Source of the DNA: Propionibacterium sp.
Lineage (GTDB): Bacteria; Actinomycetota; Actinomycetes; Propionibacteriales; Propionibacteriaceae
DNA length: 5,399 bases
Direction of reading: 5' to 3'
Assembly: GCA_012719335.1 (NCBI GenBank)
Contig: JAAYAO010000203.1
Coordinates: 1 to 5,399, forward strand
Positions 5,343-5,399 of this stretch are shown in pieces. The notes beneath the pieces are model-generated. The model searched no databases and had not been told where the DNA came from. It was given only the letters and a program-made list of their open reading frames with translations. The position numbers were made by a program, and so were the translations under genes. The stretch's first letter is position 1; each line of letters starts with the position of its first letter.

Positions 5343-5346
5343 CCTC
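5343..5346 (-). promoter_or_regulatory. Ribosome binding site of the LON-domain gene
   Basis: GAGG on the minus strand, eight bases before GTG 5334. The overlapping hexamer GAGGTT sits six bases before the GTG and would match a TANNNT -10 except at its first base, so a leaderless start here is a weaker alternative. No clear promoter is visible in the remaining bases up to 5399. Confidence 0.4.
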
Positions 5347-5399
5347 GCACATGGCCCGGCCCGGGCGAAACCCCATCGCCGGGTGGGGATGGATGCAAC

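Noticed and set aside
5335..5376. ATG starts at 5374-5376 or 5350-5352 for the LON gene.
   Set aside because: They add 14 or 6 residues before the usual family N-terminus, and neither has as clear a ribosome binding site as GTG 5334. Not fully excluded.

Overview
The window is very GC-rich (roughly 65-70% by eye) and densely packed with genes. The mix of proteins points to a high-GC actinobacterium: a DUF2510 N-terminus, an MptA/MptB-type polyprenyl-phosphate-dependent glycosyltransferase, an actinobacterial-style GT2 enzyme, a stand-alone LON-domain protein and start codons with leaderless promoters. A Propionibacteriaceae/Nocardioides-like source is my best guess, but it is an inference because there is no rRNA or other phylogenetic marker here.

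Layout. (1) 1-213: the 3' end of a gene for a surface protein with a Pro-rich spacer, one membrane helix and an Arg-rich tail. (2) 214-390: an intergenic region with one copy of a 40-nt palindromic interspersed repeat (266-305) and a promoter just before the next gene. (3) 391-3579: a tightly coupled three-gene operon on the + strand. It encodes a soluble GT2 glycosyltransferase-like protein, a polytopic GT-C mannosyltransferase-like protein (4-nt GTGA overlap) and a DUF2510 single-pass membrane protein (8-nt overlap). (4) 3589-4518: pheA, prephenate dehydratase with an ACT domain, 9 nt downstream and apparently with its own leaderless promoter whose -10 hexamer contains the stop codon of the gene before it. 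(5) 4519-4704: a 186-nt convergent intergenic region made almost entirely of repeat modules. It can fold into a three-way junction followed by a second hairpin. (6) 4705-5334, minus strand: a LON-substrate-binding-domain protein. 5335-5399 is its upstream region; a plausible ribosome binding site is the only element seen there.

How the genes may work together. The GT2 and GT-C proteins are translationally coupled and probably take part in cell-envelope glycan or lipoglycan synthesis. The GT-C enzyme would use a polyprenyl-phosphate sugar at the outer membrane face, while the GT2 enzyme would act in the cytosol. The DUF2510 protein is carried with them and is of unknown function. pheA is the phenylalanine branch enzyme and is probably only a neighbour, although read-through from the operon is possible.

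I see no CRISPR array, transposase, integrase, toxin-antitoxin pair, phage gene or RNA gene. The coding content is ordinary. The most interesting signals are non-coding: the modular palindromic repeat with its short and long forms, and the two matching leaderless start signatures.
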